Of a stretch of DNA of 64,000 nt, positions 1-10,029 are shown one piece after another (the stretch's first letter is position 1; each line of letters begins with the position of its first letter). A program made the translations under genes and the position numbers. Origin of the DNA: Uranotaenia lowii (lineage: Eukaryota; Arthropoda; Insecta; Diptera; Culicidae); assembly GCF_029784155.1 (NCBI RefSeq), contig NC_073691.1, forward strand, positions 126,976,714 through 127,040,713, in the 5' to 3' direction. The notes beneath the pieces were generated by a model. It searched no databases. It had not been told where the DNA came from and saw nothing but the letters and a program-made list of their open reading frames with translations.

Positions 1-1010
1 AGACAAGAAGACAAGAAGACAAGAAGACAAGAAGACAAGAAGACAAGAAGACAAGAAGACAAGAAGACAAGAAGACAAGAAGACAAGAAGACAAGAAGAC
101 AAGAAGACAAGAAGACAAGAAGACAAGAAGACAAGAAGACAAGAAGACAAGAAGACAAGAAGACAAGAAGACAAGAAGACAAGAAGACAAGAAGACAAGA
201 AGACAAGAAGACAAGAAGACAAGAAGACAAGAAGACAAGAAGACAAGAAGACAAGAAGACAAGAAGACAAGAAGACAAGAAGACAAGAAGACAAGAAGAC
301 AAGAAGACAAGAAGACAAGAAGACAAGAAGACAAGAAGACAAGAAGACAAGAAGACAAGAAGACAAGAAGACAAGAAGACAAGAAGACAAGAAGACAAGA
401 AGACAAGAAGACAAGAAGACAAGAAGACAAGAAGACAAGAAGACAAGAAGACAAGAAGACAAGAAGACAAGAAGACAAGAAGACAAGAAGACAAGAAGAC
501 AAGAAGACAAGAAGACAAGAAGACAAGAAGACAAGAAGACAAGAAGACAAGAAGACAAGAAGACAAGAAGACAAGAAGACAAGAAGACAAGAAGACAAGA
601 AGACAAGAAGACAAGAAGACAAGAAGACAAGAAGACAAGAAGACAAGAAGACAAGAAGACAAGAAGACAAGAAGACAAGAAGACAAGAAGACAAGAAGAC
701 AAGAAGACAAGAAGACAAGAAGACAAGAAGACAAGAAGACAAGAAGACAAGAAGACAAGAAGACAAGAAGACAAGAAGACAAGAAGACAAGAAGACAAGA
801 AAACAAGAAGACAAGAAAACAAGAAGACAAGAAGACAAGAAGACAAGAAGACAAGAAGACAAGAAGACAAGAAGACAAGAAGAAAAGAAGACAAGAAGAC
901 AAGAAGACAAGAAGACAAGAAGACAAGTAGACAAGTAGACAAGAAGACAAGAAGACAAGAAGACAAGAAGACAAGAAAACAAGAAGACAAGAAGACAAGA
1001 AGACAAGAAG
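1..1010. repeat. 8-bp tandem satellite (AGACAAGA)n
   Basis: Tandem array of the unit AGACAAGA, about 126 copies. The first 801 bases are perfect. Scattered substitutions appear only from 802 on (for example AAACAAGA, AGAAAAGA, AGACAAGT), toward the right edge. The array runs off the left edge of the window, so its true length is unknown. One strand is purine-rich (A/G with one C per unit). It directly abuts a second satellite at 1011. Confidence 0.98.
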
Positions 1011-2065
1011 ATTTCAGATGACGGATTTCAAATTTCGGATTTTAGTTTTCAGATTTCAGATTCAGATCTCATTTTCAGATTTCATATTTCAGATTTCAGA
1101 TTTCAGATTTCAGATTTCAGATTTCAGATTCAGATTTCATATTTCAGATTTCAGATTCAGATTCAGATTTCAGATTCAGATTCCAGATTCAGATTCCAGA
1201 TTCAGATTTCAGATTCAGATTTCAGATTCAGATTTCAGATTCAGATTTCAGATTCAGATTCAGATTTCAGATTCAGATTTCAGATTCAGATTTCAGATTC
1301 AGATTTCAAATTTCAGATTTCAGATTTCAGATTCAGATTTCAGATTCAGATTTCAGATTCAGATTTCAGATTCAGATTTCAGATTCAGATTTCAGATTCA
1401 GATTTCAGATTCAGATTTCAGATTCAGATTTCAGATTCAGATTTCAGATTCAGATTTCAGATTCAGATTTCAGATTCAGATTTCAGATTCAGATTTCAGA
1501 TTCAGATTTCAGATTCAGATTTCAGATTCAGATTTCAGATTCAGATTTCAGATTCAGATTTCAGATTCAGATTTCAGATTCAGATTTCAGATTCAGATTT
1601 CAGATTCAGATTTCAGATTCAGATTTCAGATTCAGATTTCAGATTCAGATTTCAGATTCAGATTTCAGATTCAGATTTCAGATTCAGATTTCAGATTCAG
1701 ATTTCAGATTCAGATTTCAGATTCAGATTTTAGATTCAGATTTCAGATTCAGATTTCAGATTCAGATTTCAGATTCAGATTTCAGATTCAGATTTCAGAT
1801 TCAGATTTCAGATTCAGATTTCAGATTCAGATTTCAGATTCAGATTCAGATTTCAGATTCAGATTTTAGATTCAGATTTCAGATTCAGATTTCAGATTCA
1901 GATTTCAGATTCAGATTTCAGATTCAGATTTCAGATTCAGATTTCAGATTCAGATTTCAGATTCAGATTTCAGATTCAGATTTCAGATTCAGATTTCAGA
2001 TTAAGATTTCAGATTCAGATTTCAGATTCAGATTTCAGATTCAGATTTCAGATTCAGATTTCAGA
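1011..2065. repeat. 13-bp tandem satellite (ATTTCAG+ATTCAG)n
   Basis: Tandem array whose unit ATTTCAGATTCAG is the sum of a 7-mer (ATTTCAG) and a 6-mer (ATTCAG). Around 1088-1127 the 7-mer alone is repeated about six times, and the regular 13-mer takes over from about 1190. The unit contains no stop triplet on the plus strand and 13 is not a multiple of 3, so every plus frame stays open and cycles. The 283-codon open frame at 1018-1869 is therefore an artefact of the repeat. The array ends at 2065 in unique sequence. Confidence 0.97.
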
Positions 2066-3193
2066 CCTTGTTTTTTCAGATTCAAATTTTTCGATTTAGT
2101 TGAAGAGTATTTGATAACGGATTTTTCTTGTTTTTCCATTTTTCAACTTGCTGGCAACTCATGCCGACTAGAGATATTCGGAAAGGCTCCCAGGATCTGC
2201 GCATGTCCAGGTCGTTCCGACTGGAAGGCCTTTTCCGTCAGCTGGCATACCACTTCGGCGAAAACATATGACCTGGCTGGAAGTCGGGAGATTTTCGGCC
2301 TTCACGAATCGGCAGCACAAAACAAAATTGTCACAAAAATACAACCCTTGGCCTGTCGCGAATCCGCCGAACAAACGAGGGAGAGAAACCGATCCGTTCA
2401 GCAGGTGAATCAACCCCACGCAACAACAACGACAACAACAGCACGAGCAGCGACTTTTAGGGTGATTAATTTGATCTCGTTGTTCAGTGCCAGCGCACTT
2501 AATTTATGAGCTTCCAAGCTCTCCTTGTTCATGGAGACATGTGGACAAAGGCTACAGAGGAATAGAAGGGTGGGGGGTTCTTCGGGAGGTTCCGATGTTA
2601 CCTATACGTTTTGTTTTAACTGACGACAGAACGTGAATGTGGAGAAACAAACAAAAACACACTCACCCGAGTAGACACATTCGTGTGGAAAACTCAGCTG
2701 AGGTCAGACGTGGTTGATAAAGCCTTCTCACTTACCCATTCAGTGAACTTCGGAAACCCAGGCAGGACAAGACAACTCAATTAATAACCAGTCGGTTAGT
2801 CGTGTCGGTGGCAATTGCACCACCGAATGCCGAATGTAGGTACTAAAGTTTGTCAGCAGCTCTGGGAGCTTTCCCGTGAGTGGGTGTTATTGGATTATAA
2901 TCGCAGCGCCCCGACAACGACATGTTTGATTCTGCGTAAACTAAATGCTTAATTGAGATGATAGCGTTTAAGATTGGCGAGCAATTTGGGATGATCAATC
3001 AATTTGTCTGTGACAAGGTTATATCGGGTAGGAGATGTCTCACTTTTAATGCAACGGACGAAGATTTTAAAGTTACTGATTTTTTATAAACTTTGGGAGT
3101 GACTTAGCAACTGACCCAAGCAACAATTTCAGTTCTATAAGAAATAATTTTGAAGAGTTAAAACATCTTAGAAAAATATATTTTGCTATCTTC
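2066..3193. other. Intergenic, no supported gene
   Basis: About 1.1 kb of mixed-composition sequence between the satellites and the mariner. An open frame at 2111-2509 (+) has no ATG and no recognisable motif, and its C-terminal half is partly a CAACAA-type simple repeat. It could be an isolated exon but nothing supports that. Confidence 0.6.
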
Positions 3194-3195
3194 TA

Positions 3196-4495
3196 AAGGG
3201 TGATACGGTCAAAATTTGGTCAAGGGAAAACGCGTGTAAATCGGTAAAATCGTTTATTTAAAAAATCAAATTTAATTTCTTTTTTAAGTTTAATTAGTAT
3301 AAATTTCAGGAAAAATATTCAGTTAGGCTTCCGCTTTTCCAAATCCGAATTGCCGGGCCTAACGCTTAACCCCTGCCATCAGATTTTGTACAGCCACCTT
3401 GTCCACCTTCTTCGCCGCAGAAAGACAGTTTGCCTTGAACTGCTGCTCGTCCTTAGCAGTATTTTTGGTCTTCTTTAGGTTCCGCTTGACAATAGCCCAG
3501 TATTTCTCAATTGGGCGGAGCTCTGGCGTGTTGGGAGGGTTCTTGTCCTTGGGAACCACCTGCACGTTGTTGGCGGCGTACCACTCTATGGCCTTTTTAC
3601 CGTAATGGCAAGATGCCAAAACCGGCCAAAACAGCACGGAACAACCGTATTTCTTCAGGAAAGGCAGCAGACGTTTATTCAAACACTCTTTCACGTAAAT
3701 TTCTTGGTTGACAGTCCCGGAAGCTATGAAAATGCTGCTTTTCAAGCCACAGGTACTTGCCTGGCTTGCCAAACCAGATATTTCTTCGCAAACTTTGACA
3801 GTTTCATGTGCTTGAAAATATCTGCTACCTTTCCCCTTCCTTTTGCCGTATACAACTCCTGTCCCGGAGGCTGCTTGTAGTCGGCTTTGACGTAGGTTTC
3901 GTCGTGCATTACCACGCAGTCAAACTTCGTCAGCATCGTCGTGTGAAGCCTCCGAGATCGCGCTTTGGCCGTCGTATTTTGTTTATCATCGCGATTTGGA
4001 GTCACTACCTTCTTGTAAGTCGATAGTCCGACTCGTTTTTATGCTCGATGCACGGTTGAAGACGATACACCCAGCTTATTTGCAGCATCTGGGAGAGAGA
4101 GCTTAGGGTTTCGCTTGAAACTACCGGCAACTCTCTTTGTCGTCTCAGCGGCTTCCGGTTTTCGATTTCTCCCCGATCCAGACTTCCTAGCTGTCGACAA
4201 ACGTTCCCCAAACACTTTAATTACATTTGTAACGGTTGATTTGGCAACTTTTAGCGATTTTGCCAGCTTTGCGTGCGAGTAGCTCGGATTTTCGCGATGC
4301 GCGAGCGAAATTTTGATACGCTGCTCTTCTTCCTTGGACGGCATTTTGACAACTGAAGAGTGAAATCCAAAATCAAAATAGGAGAAACATTCTACACACA
4401 CACCTTCAAAATGAGCGGTGTTCAGGATTTTTAAATGCAAAATTGAAAGTAATACGTAAAGTTGATATTGACCAAATTTTGACCGTATCATCCTT
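3196..4495 (-). mobile_element. mariner (DD37E-type) transposon, full length but dead
   Basis: A complete 1.3-kb Tc1/mariner-type element. Both ends carry a terminal inverted repeat of about 28 bp, starting AAGGGTGATACGGTCAAAAT on the left with one mismatch on the right (AAGGATGATACGG). The element is flanked on both sides by TA (3194-3195 and 4496-4497), the standard target duplication of this superfamily. The intact ends show that it inserted by transposition. The transposase inside is broken, so it could only be mobilised by a related transposase supplied elsewhere. DD37E mariners are well known in mosquitoes. Confidence 0.95.
3359..4344 (-). pseudogene. mariner transposase pseudogene
   Basis: Transposase of the mariner above, read on the minus strand from an ATG at 4344 (MPSKEEEQRIKI) to a stop at 3359, about 328 codons, the usual family size. 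The N-terminus has two helix-turn-helix-like stretches (YSHAKLAKSLKVAKSTVTNV and LSLPDAANKLGVSSSTVHR) that should bind the inverted repeats. The catalytic region contains MHDETYVKADY (first Asp) and ends with PNTPELRPIEKYW (Glu). Damage: an in-frame TAA at 4039-4041, a frameshift at about 3745-3772, and Val in place of the second catalytic Asp (WPVLASCHYG). Exactly 37 residues separate that position from the Glu, which fits the DD37E subgroup. No activity is expected. Confidence 0.93.
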
Positions 4496-4531
4496 TATGT
4501 TTGAAGTAAGGAGAGCTATCTAAATTTCATA

Positions 4532-5484
4532 CCGTCAACTGGGGCAACATGCAACAATTTTCAACTTCAATGGCTTCTAAAAAACTTATGTTCACAATTA
4601 ATCGTATCCTTTATGCATCAAAAGTTTTAAGGATGCTGGGGCATCAAATTGGCGTAGTTGAAAAAATTATTGGTTTCTTCAGTTATTTTTAATTTTCTAA
4701 AAACATCTGATTTTTACACTCCTAAGAAAATGGGGTAACTTGCAACAAACTTTGTTTTTAATGAAAAATCTTATGAACACGTACGAAAATTCATAGTTTT
4801 TAATTTATTTGCGATGCCTTCAAGACCATTACGCATGACAACACCAATTGCAGTAGTTTTTGGGTCTGTAAAAACAAATTTTCTCATTTTTTGTGAAAAT
4901 AAGGATGCTGCATACATTTAGGGGTTAAATAATACTACGAAAAATTCTACAAGCTGAAATCATAAAAATAAATGTTTGGATGAATGAAATTTAAATGTTA
5001 ACAAACGCGTGATGCAAAACATTCATATTCCAGCACATGGAAACGAGATTTACAAGGTATTTCTTCGATTTGCATTTTGTTGCATTTAACCCCAGACACC
5101 TAACGTAATTTTTAAAATATTCATTTAAAAAAATTGGGTGATTGTTCGAAAAATATTTTTACACCAACAATGTTGGTATATCATGAGGAAACCTGTAAAA
5201 AGTTTGTAGGTAATTTTATCAAGCCGATCCTTCATACTGGATAAAGTTTTTTTCGGTATCAAAAAATGTTGAAATTTGTACATTTATTGCTCGATTTTTC
5301 AAATTTTACATAAAAATAAAAAACTTAAGACAACTAGCTTAAGATGCGAGAAATTATGTCATCATCATTTTGTTATCATTAAAAGATAACTTTATTACAA
5401 CACATTAAATTAAAAATTGATTCAATGTAGTGTTATATAAACGTTGCATCGAACCTCGCTGTTGCATGATGCCCCGTTTGACGG
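4532..5484. mobile_element. TA-flanked MITE, family A, copy 1
   Basis: A 953-bp non-coding element flanked by TA (4530-4531 and 5485-5486). Terminal inverted repeats begin CCGTCAACTGGGGCAACATG on the left and CCGTCAAACGGGGCATCATG on the reversed right end. Inside, the motif GGGGYAAxxTGCAAC recurs at 4541-4555, 4732-4746, 5079-5093 (inverted) and 5461-5475 (inverted). A near-identical inverted copy lies at 8758-9709. TA flanks fit Tc1/mariner-type mobilisation. No transposase is encoded. Confidence 0.9.
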
Positions 5485-5486
5485 TA

Positions 5487-5740
5487 CCTATCAAATTTCA
5501 CAATCTTTTTTGCTTCGCCTTTGCGCTTTGCTGTTTGTGCCAATGCAATGCTTTGTTTTTTTTATTAAACCTAATCTATTTTCAAACGGATCTTTACCGT
5601 AGATCTTTTTAATACCTTCTCCATATCGGATCGGCCACAAAGTGTAAATGGATATAGCAATAAGTGAAACAAATCACATTTCGAAATAACAATTGATATT
5701 TAAATGAGTAGAGAATTGTTTTCGACTGGTGAAAATGTAC
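5487..5740. other. Intergenic spacer, nothing recognised
   Basis: Short AT-rich spacer between MITE A copy 1 and the long hairpin. No gene, structured repeat or insertion boundary is visible. Confidence 0.5.
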
Positions 5741-5963
5741 AAACGGTAAAATATTTCGGCTTTTTCAGTCAATTTACGGATCCAAAACACCTTCTCTTCT
5801 AATTCCGACGTTTCGTTCTTTATTTGAACTTTTTGACGGGAATAGGAAACACAATTTTCTATTCCTGTGAAAAAGTTCAAATATAGAACGAAACGTCGGA
5901 ATTAGAAGAGAAGGTGTTTCGGATCCGTAAATTGACTGAAAAAGCCGAAATATTTTCCCGTTT
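5741..5963. repeat. Long near-perfect inverted repeat (foldback hairpin)
   Basis: Two arms of 105 bp (5741-5845 and 5859-5963) are reverse complements with only five mismatches, separated by a 13-bp loop. A transcript would form a roughly 105-bp hairpin. The simplest reading is a foldback MITE; a hairpin-RNA source is possible. No clear target duplication was found next to the arms. Confidence 0.93.
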
Positions 5964-8086
5964 ATTGATATTTAAAATAACAAAATTCTGAACTCCAAAT
6001 TTTCCCAGTAGCCTAGATAATCCAATCCTCGCACTGTTCGATGCATTTCGATGGGGTCATTCGTCCCTCATATTACAAAGATATGATAACTGCATCTTAC
6101 ATATGCTAAGACCACCAACCGAAAGTATACTATGTATATATGCCGTAGCCGAGATTCGATCTCATGACCGATGGCTTAGAAGACTTGAACGCTATCCTCT
6201 ACGAAACGAACAGCGGAAAACACTACTTTAACCATTCTACCTTGCTGATAACATCAATAACCATAAAATTAAAAAAAAAATAGAAAATATCTTTGAAGCC
6301 TTCAAATATTAACAAGTTAATAAAAGGTACACCTATAAAACTTTTTGAAAGGACTAAACGATAAAACTTGCCACCGAATCTGATGAAGATCTTCGTATGC
6401 ACAAAACATACTTCTCGCTATCCCGTAACCCTTATTCGTTGATTATGATGATGATGATGGCATAACCTCAAAGCTTGAATCGCGTACTTTGCGGTAAAGT
6501 CTTTTGTTTCCTCTCGCTACCGTCAATGGTGTGTACCTATCTACAATTTTTTTTCTGTTCCAACTCCAACTAAAACCGCCACCACTATTTCCAAGAACTC
6601 TTGACGAGCCCATTCGACATTCGTTATATTTGCAAGAAATGAAGAGTCCTCGTCCTCGGAAGTTTCCTACCACGTTGATGCTGCTGCTGATGTTGATGGT
6701 TTCTTCCTCTCTTGCACACGTGTTCTCTCGAGCTCATGCCAAATGATTGGATCTCGAGAAAAACCAAGGCCCAGAAACGGCGGCAATGCAGCGGGACCCG
6801 GCGCTGTTGCCTCAAGTGCCATAATGAAAATGTGCAAATGAAATAAAAACCACGGTAACATTGGCGGTGCAATGGAAATGGCAATGATGCGAGAGTTTCC
6901 CGGAAAAACCAGAAAACGATCGACAGGGATGCCAAAAGTCTACAACCTATAAAACGTACAATTTAACTGAATTAAGATAAAATAGCCCTCGGTAAATTCT
7001 TCAATAAACATTCGCAACTATTGTAAACTGATGAATAATGTTTACATTAATGTACATGCTGTGAATAAAAAAATTGTCCGTACAACACTGATTTTAACAT
7101 AAAGTTGCCAGATTGCCCGGTTTTATCCGGGTTTGGATATTTAAAACAAAACTCGGGAACAGCTCGGCTCGGCCCGGTTGACCGGATTTTATTGAAAAAA
7201 GCTTTTGCCCGGATTTGTTCACTTTATATGGCAAATCAAACGAAAAATAAAAAACAAATTGTGTTGTATTTTTTTTATTTATGCCTCCAAAACGAAATTT
7301 TTTTAAATTGTTTTGCAAAACAATCATGTAAAGTTTTCCGAAAGCCTAAAATAAGATTTAAAATCTTTTTTCAAAATTTTCGTTAAATTATAACTGCGTA
7401 ACTGCGATATTACCTTCTTAAACCTTTCCGATATCTTCTTAAACGTTTGATTAGTCGAGTTTGCTCTGCATGTCTTGTTGTCTTTGGGCGAGCAAAGAAT
7501 ACGCTATAAGAACAATAGAAATACTCAAACAAATATACTAGATAAAAGATTGCAATAAACTTACCAAAGTAGCATAAAGCTAAAAAAATTGAAGGGGTAT
7601 ATATACAATGACGAGATTCCAACGATTGGATTTCCCCACAAAATGCGAAATGAACAAGTAATTTGAGTAAAACGAAAAAAAAACACTAGACCGAGGTTTG
7701 AGCTCCAGTCCTCCGAGTTGGTTGTCCGATATCTAACCACGATGCCAACTCATCGTCGTCCACGTATTTTTATATGTGAGATTTTCTTTTAACGAACCTG
7801 TCAAAGGAAGAAAGGGAGAGACCGAATAGTAAAGGACCGCCCATTTATCGTTAGTCAGTTCACTTTTTCTATAGCTCAAATCGTTAATGTCGAATTGGCA
7901 TATTCTAAACTTTTTGGAGACATATTTACGAATCGACTAATATCCGATTCAACTTTTTTTGGGCAAAGCTTGTCGTAAATGAAGTATAGAAAATCACTCA
8001 ACACCAACGTGTTTATGATGGTTATTGGAAATGTCTTAATAGTCGATTTGAATTATCCTTTCTATTACGATTTCATGTTAGCTGGG
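5964..8086. other. Intergenic, no supported gene
   Basis: About 2.1 kb. It contains a short GGT/CAT microsatellite near 6447 and a CTG-rich stretch near 6677. An open frame of 35 codons at 6639-6746 (+) starts MKSPRPRKF followed by a hydrophobic run and resembles a signal peptide, but it is built largely from the CTG repeat. A CCCGGTTTTA-type degenerate repeat lies around 7110-7210. No gene is supported. Confidence 0.5.
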
Positions 8087-8469
8087 GACGACCTCACCGA
8101 AAGCTCCAAGGCAGCAGGTCTCAAAATCAATGTCGGAAAGACCAAGCCGATGGAAATCAACACAGTGAATCCTTCCATTGCGTGGTAGCTGGGAAACAAG
8201 TTGAGAAAGTGGAGTGCCTTCAGTATCTTGGTAGCCAGATAAGGTCTGATGGTGGCGCTAAAAGATACATCGAAACCCAGATCAGAAAAGCTCGATTTGT
8301 GTTTGCGAGTCTCCGAAACCTAGCCGCCGCCACCCGAGCTGTCGAGGAGAATTTTGACTGGGACCGGGTTTAGACGTTGACTCCAAAACGTCAACAGTGC
8401 GTGGAGGTCTTTTACCACGGCCCTATGCGCCGGAGAATCGATGCGGACACATTAAGTAAGTAAGTAAGT
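8087..8469 (+). pseudogene. RTE-clade LINE 3' fragment
   Basis: A 5'-truncated, internally deleted piece of an RTE-type non-LTR retrotransposon. Reading frames encode GLKINVGKTK and then, after a frameshift near 8185, QVEKVECLQYLGSQIRSDGG and RKARFVFASLRN, the region just downstream of the RT domain in this clade. A deletion then joins to the last codons (FDWDRV). The element ends in a TAAG tandem tail (8453-8469), as does the larger RTE copy at 13.1-16.8 kb. Confidence 0.85.
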
Positions 8470-8511
8470 CAGTACATGAATGTCGCCTTTATTTATGCAA
8501 TTTAAGCCGAA

Positions 8512-8756
8512 TGTGTGATGTCCTGAAAAATCCTGGTTTTTTCTTCATGTTGTCCTGATTTTTTATAAACCCACCTGGCATCCCTGACTGCACTGCACTA
8601 CAAACAGATGTGTCAGGTGTCCTGATTTTTGAGGATTTGTCCTGGTTTTCGAGAGGCCGTCCTGATTTTCCAAAAACCCTTGAATTTTCCTGATTTTTGA
8701 AGCAAGACCTTTAAAATGTCCTGATTAGTCCTGATTTTTTAAAAAATATCTAAACT
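8512..8756. repeat. Degenerate hAT-like MITE sequence (TCCTGATTTTT repeats)
   Basis: Contains repeated TCCTGATTTTT-like words and the terminal-type motif CCACCTGGCATCCCTG (near 8572), whose reverse complement begins CAGGGATGCCAGGTGG. The same pattern recurs at 9955-10029, suggesting one older MITE now split by the family A element at 8758. Boundaries are not resolved. Confidence 0.45.
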
Positions 8757-8757
8757 A

Positions 8758-9709
8758 CCGTCAAACGGGGCATCATGCAACAGCGGGGTTCGATGCAACA
8801 TTTATATAACACTACATTGAATCAATTTTTAATTTAATGTTTTGTAATAAAGTTATCTTTTAATGATAACAAAATGATGATGACATAATTTCTCGCATTT
8901 TAAGCTAGTTGTCTTAAGTTTTTTATTTTTATGTAAAATTTGAAAAATCGAGCAATAAATGTACACATTTTAACATTTTTTGATGCCGAAAAAAACTTTA
9001 CCCAGTATGACGGTTCGGCTTGATAAAATTACCTACAAACTTTTTACAGGTTTCCTAATGTTATACCAACATTGTTGGTGTAAAAATATTTTTCGAACAA
9101 TCACCCAATTTTTTTAGATGGACATTTTTAAAATTCAGTTAGGTGTCTGGGGTTAAATGCAACAAAATGCAAATCAAAGAAATACCTTGTAAATCTCGTT
9201 TCCATGTGCTGGAATATGAATGTTTTGCATCACGCGTTTGTGAACATTTAAATTTCATTCATCCAAACATTTATTTTTATGATTTCAGCTTGTAGATTTT
9301 TTCGTAGTATTATTTAACCCCTAAATGTATGCAGCATCCTTATTTTCAGAAAAATGTGAAAATTTGTTTTTACAGACCCAAAAACTACTGCAATTGGTGT
9401 TGTCATGCGTAATGGTCTTTAAGGCATCGCAAATATATTAAAAACTATGAATTTTCGTACGTGTTCATAAGATTTTTCATTAAAAACAAAGTTTGTTGCA
9501 AGTTACCCCATTTCCTAAGGAGTGTGAAAATCGCATGTTTTTATAAAATTAAAAATAACTGAAGAAACCAATAATTTTTTTAACTACGCCAATTTGATGT
9601 CCCAGTATCCTTAAAACTTTTGAAGCATAAAGGATACAATTTACTGTAAACATAAGTTTTTTAGAAGCCATTGAAGTTGAAAATTGTTGCATGTTGCCCC
9701 AGTTGACGG
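8758..9709. mobile_element. TA-flanked MITE, family A, copy 2 (inverted)
   Basis: A 952-bp element with TA flanks at 8756-8757 and 9710-9711. It is nearly identical along its length to the copy at 4532-5484 but in the opposite orientation. Ends begin CCGTCAAACGGGGCATCATG and, reversed, CCGTCAACTGGGGCAACATG. Internal GGGGxAxxATGCAAC-type motifs include 8767-8781 and 8785-8799, 18 bp apart. It encodes nothing. Confidence 0.9.
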
Positions 9710-9954
9710 TACTAATAAATTTATTGATAAATGGTAAAAAAATCAATCAAATCTTTAATAAAATAGTTCAATCAAACAATTTAACCGATGATAATATTAG
9801 ATTCAAATGATATTTAAATAGTTCTTTCGATATTAACTTCAGGACAGCCAAGGTTCTTCTCACTTCAGTTGCATAATTTGAGGCGTCTTCAGCACCTGTA
9901 TTTTGCCTTTAGTTATGCAATCTGATCAGAGCTGCATGTTATTTTCATCAATTC

Positions 9955-10029
9955 AGTGGTGTCCTGAAAAATCCTGATTTTTATCATCGCGGTGTCCTGA
10001 TTTTTGTCAAAACCACCTGGCACCCCTGA
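9955..10029 (-). repeat. hAT-like MITE end fragment
   Basis: The reversed sequence starts CAGGGGTGCCAGGTGG and continues with ATCAGGACACC words shared with 8512-8756. The CAG...TGCCAG form is typical of hAT termini. Only one end is recognised. Confidence 0.45.

Noticed and set aside
1018..1869. 283-codon open frame
   Set aside because: Produced by the 13-bp satellite, which lacks stop triplets on this strand; the peptide repeats every 13 residues.
1..2065. CRISPR-like array
   Set aside because: Units of 8 and 13 bp are contiguous with no spacers, and the window is eukaryotic.
2111..2509. 132-codon open frame
   Set aside because: No ATG, no domain, partly simple repeat; no splice or poly(A) signal in place.
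6639..6746. 35-residue peptide resembling a signal peptide
   Set aside because: The hydrophobic core is translated CTG-type microsatellite and nothing follows it.
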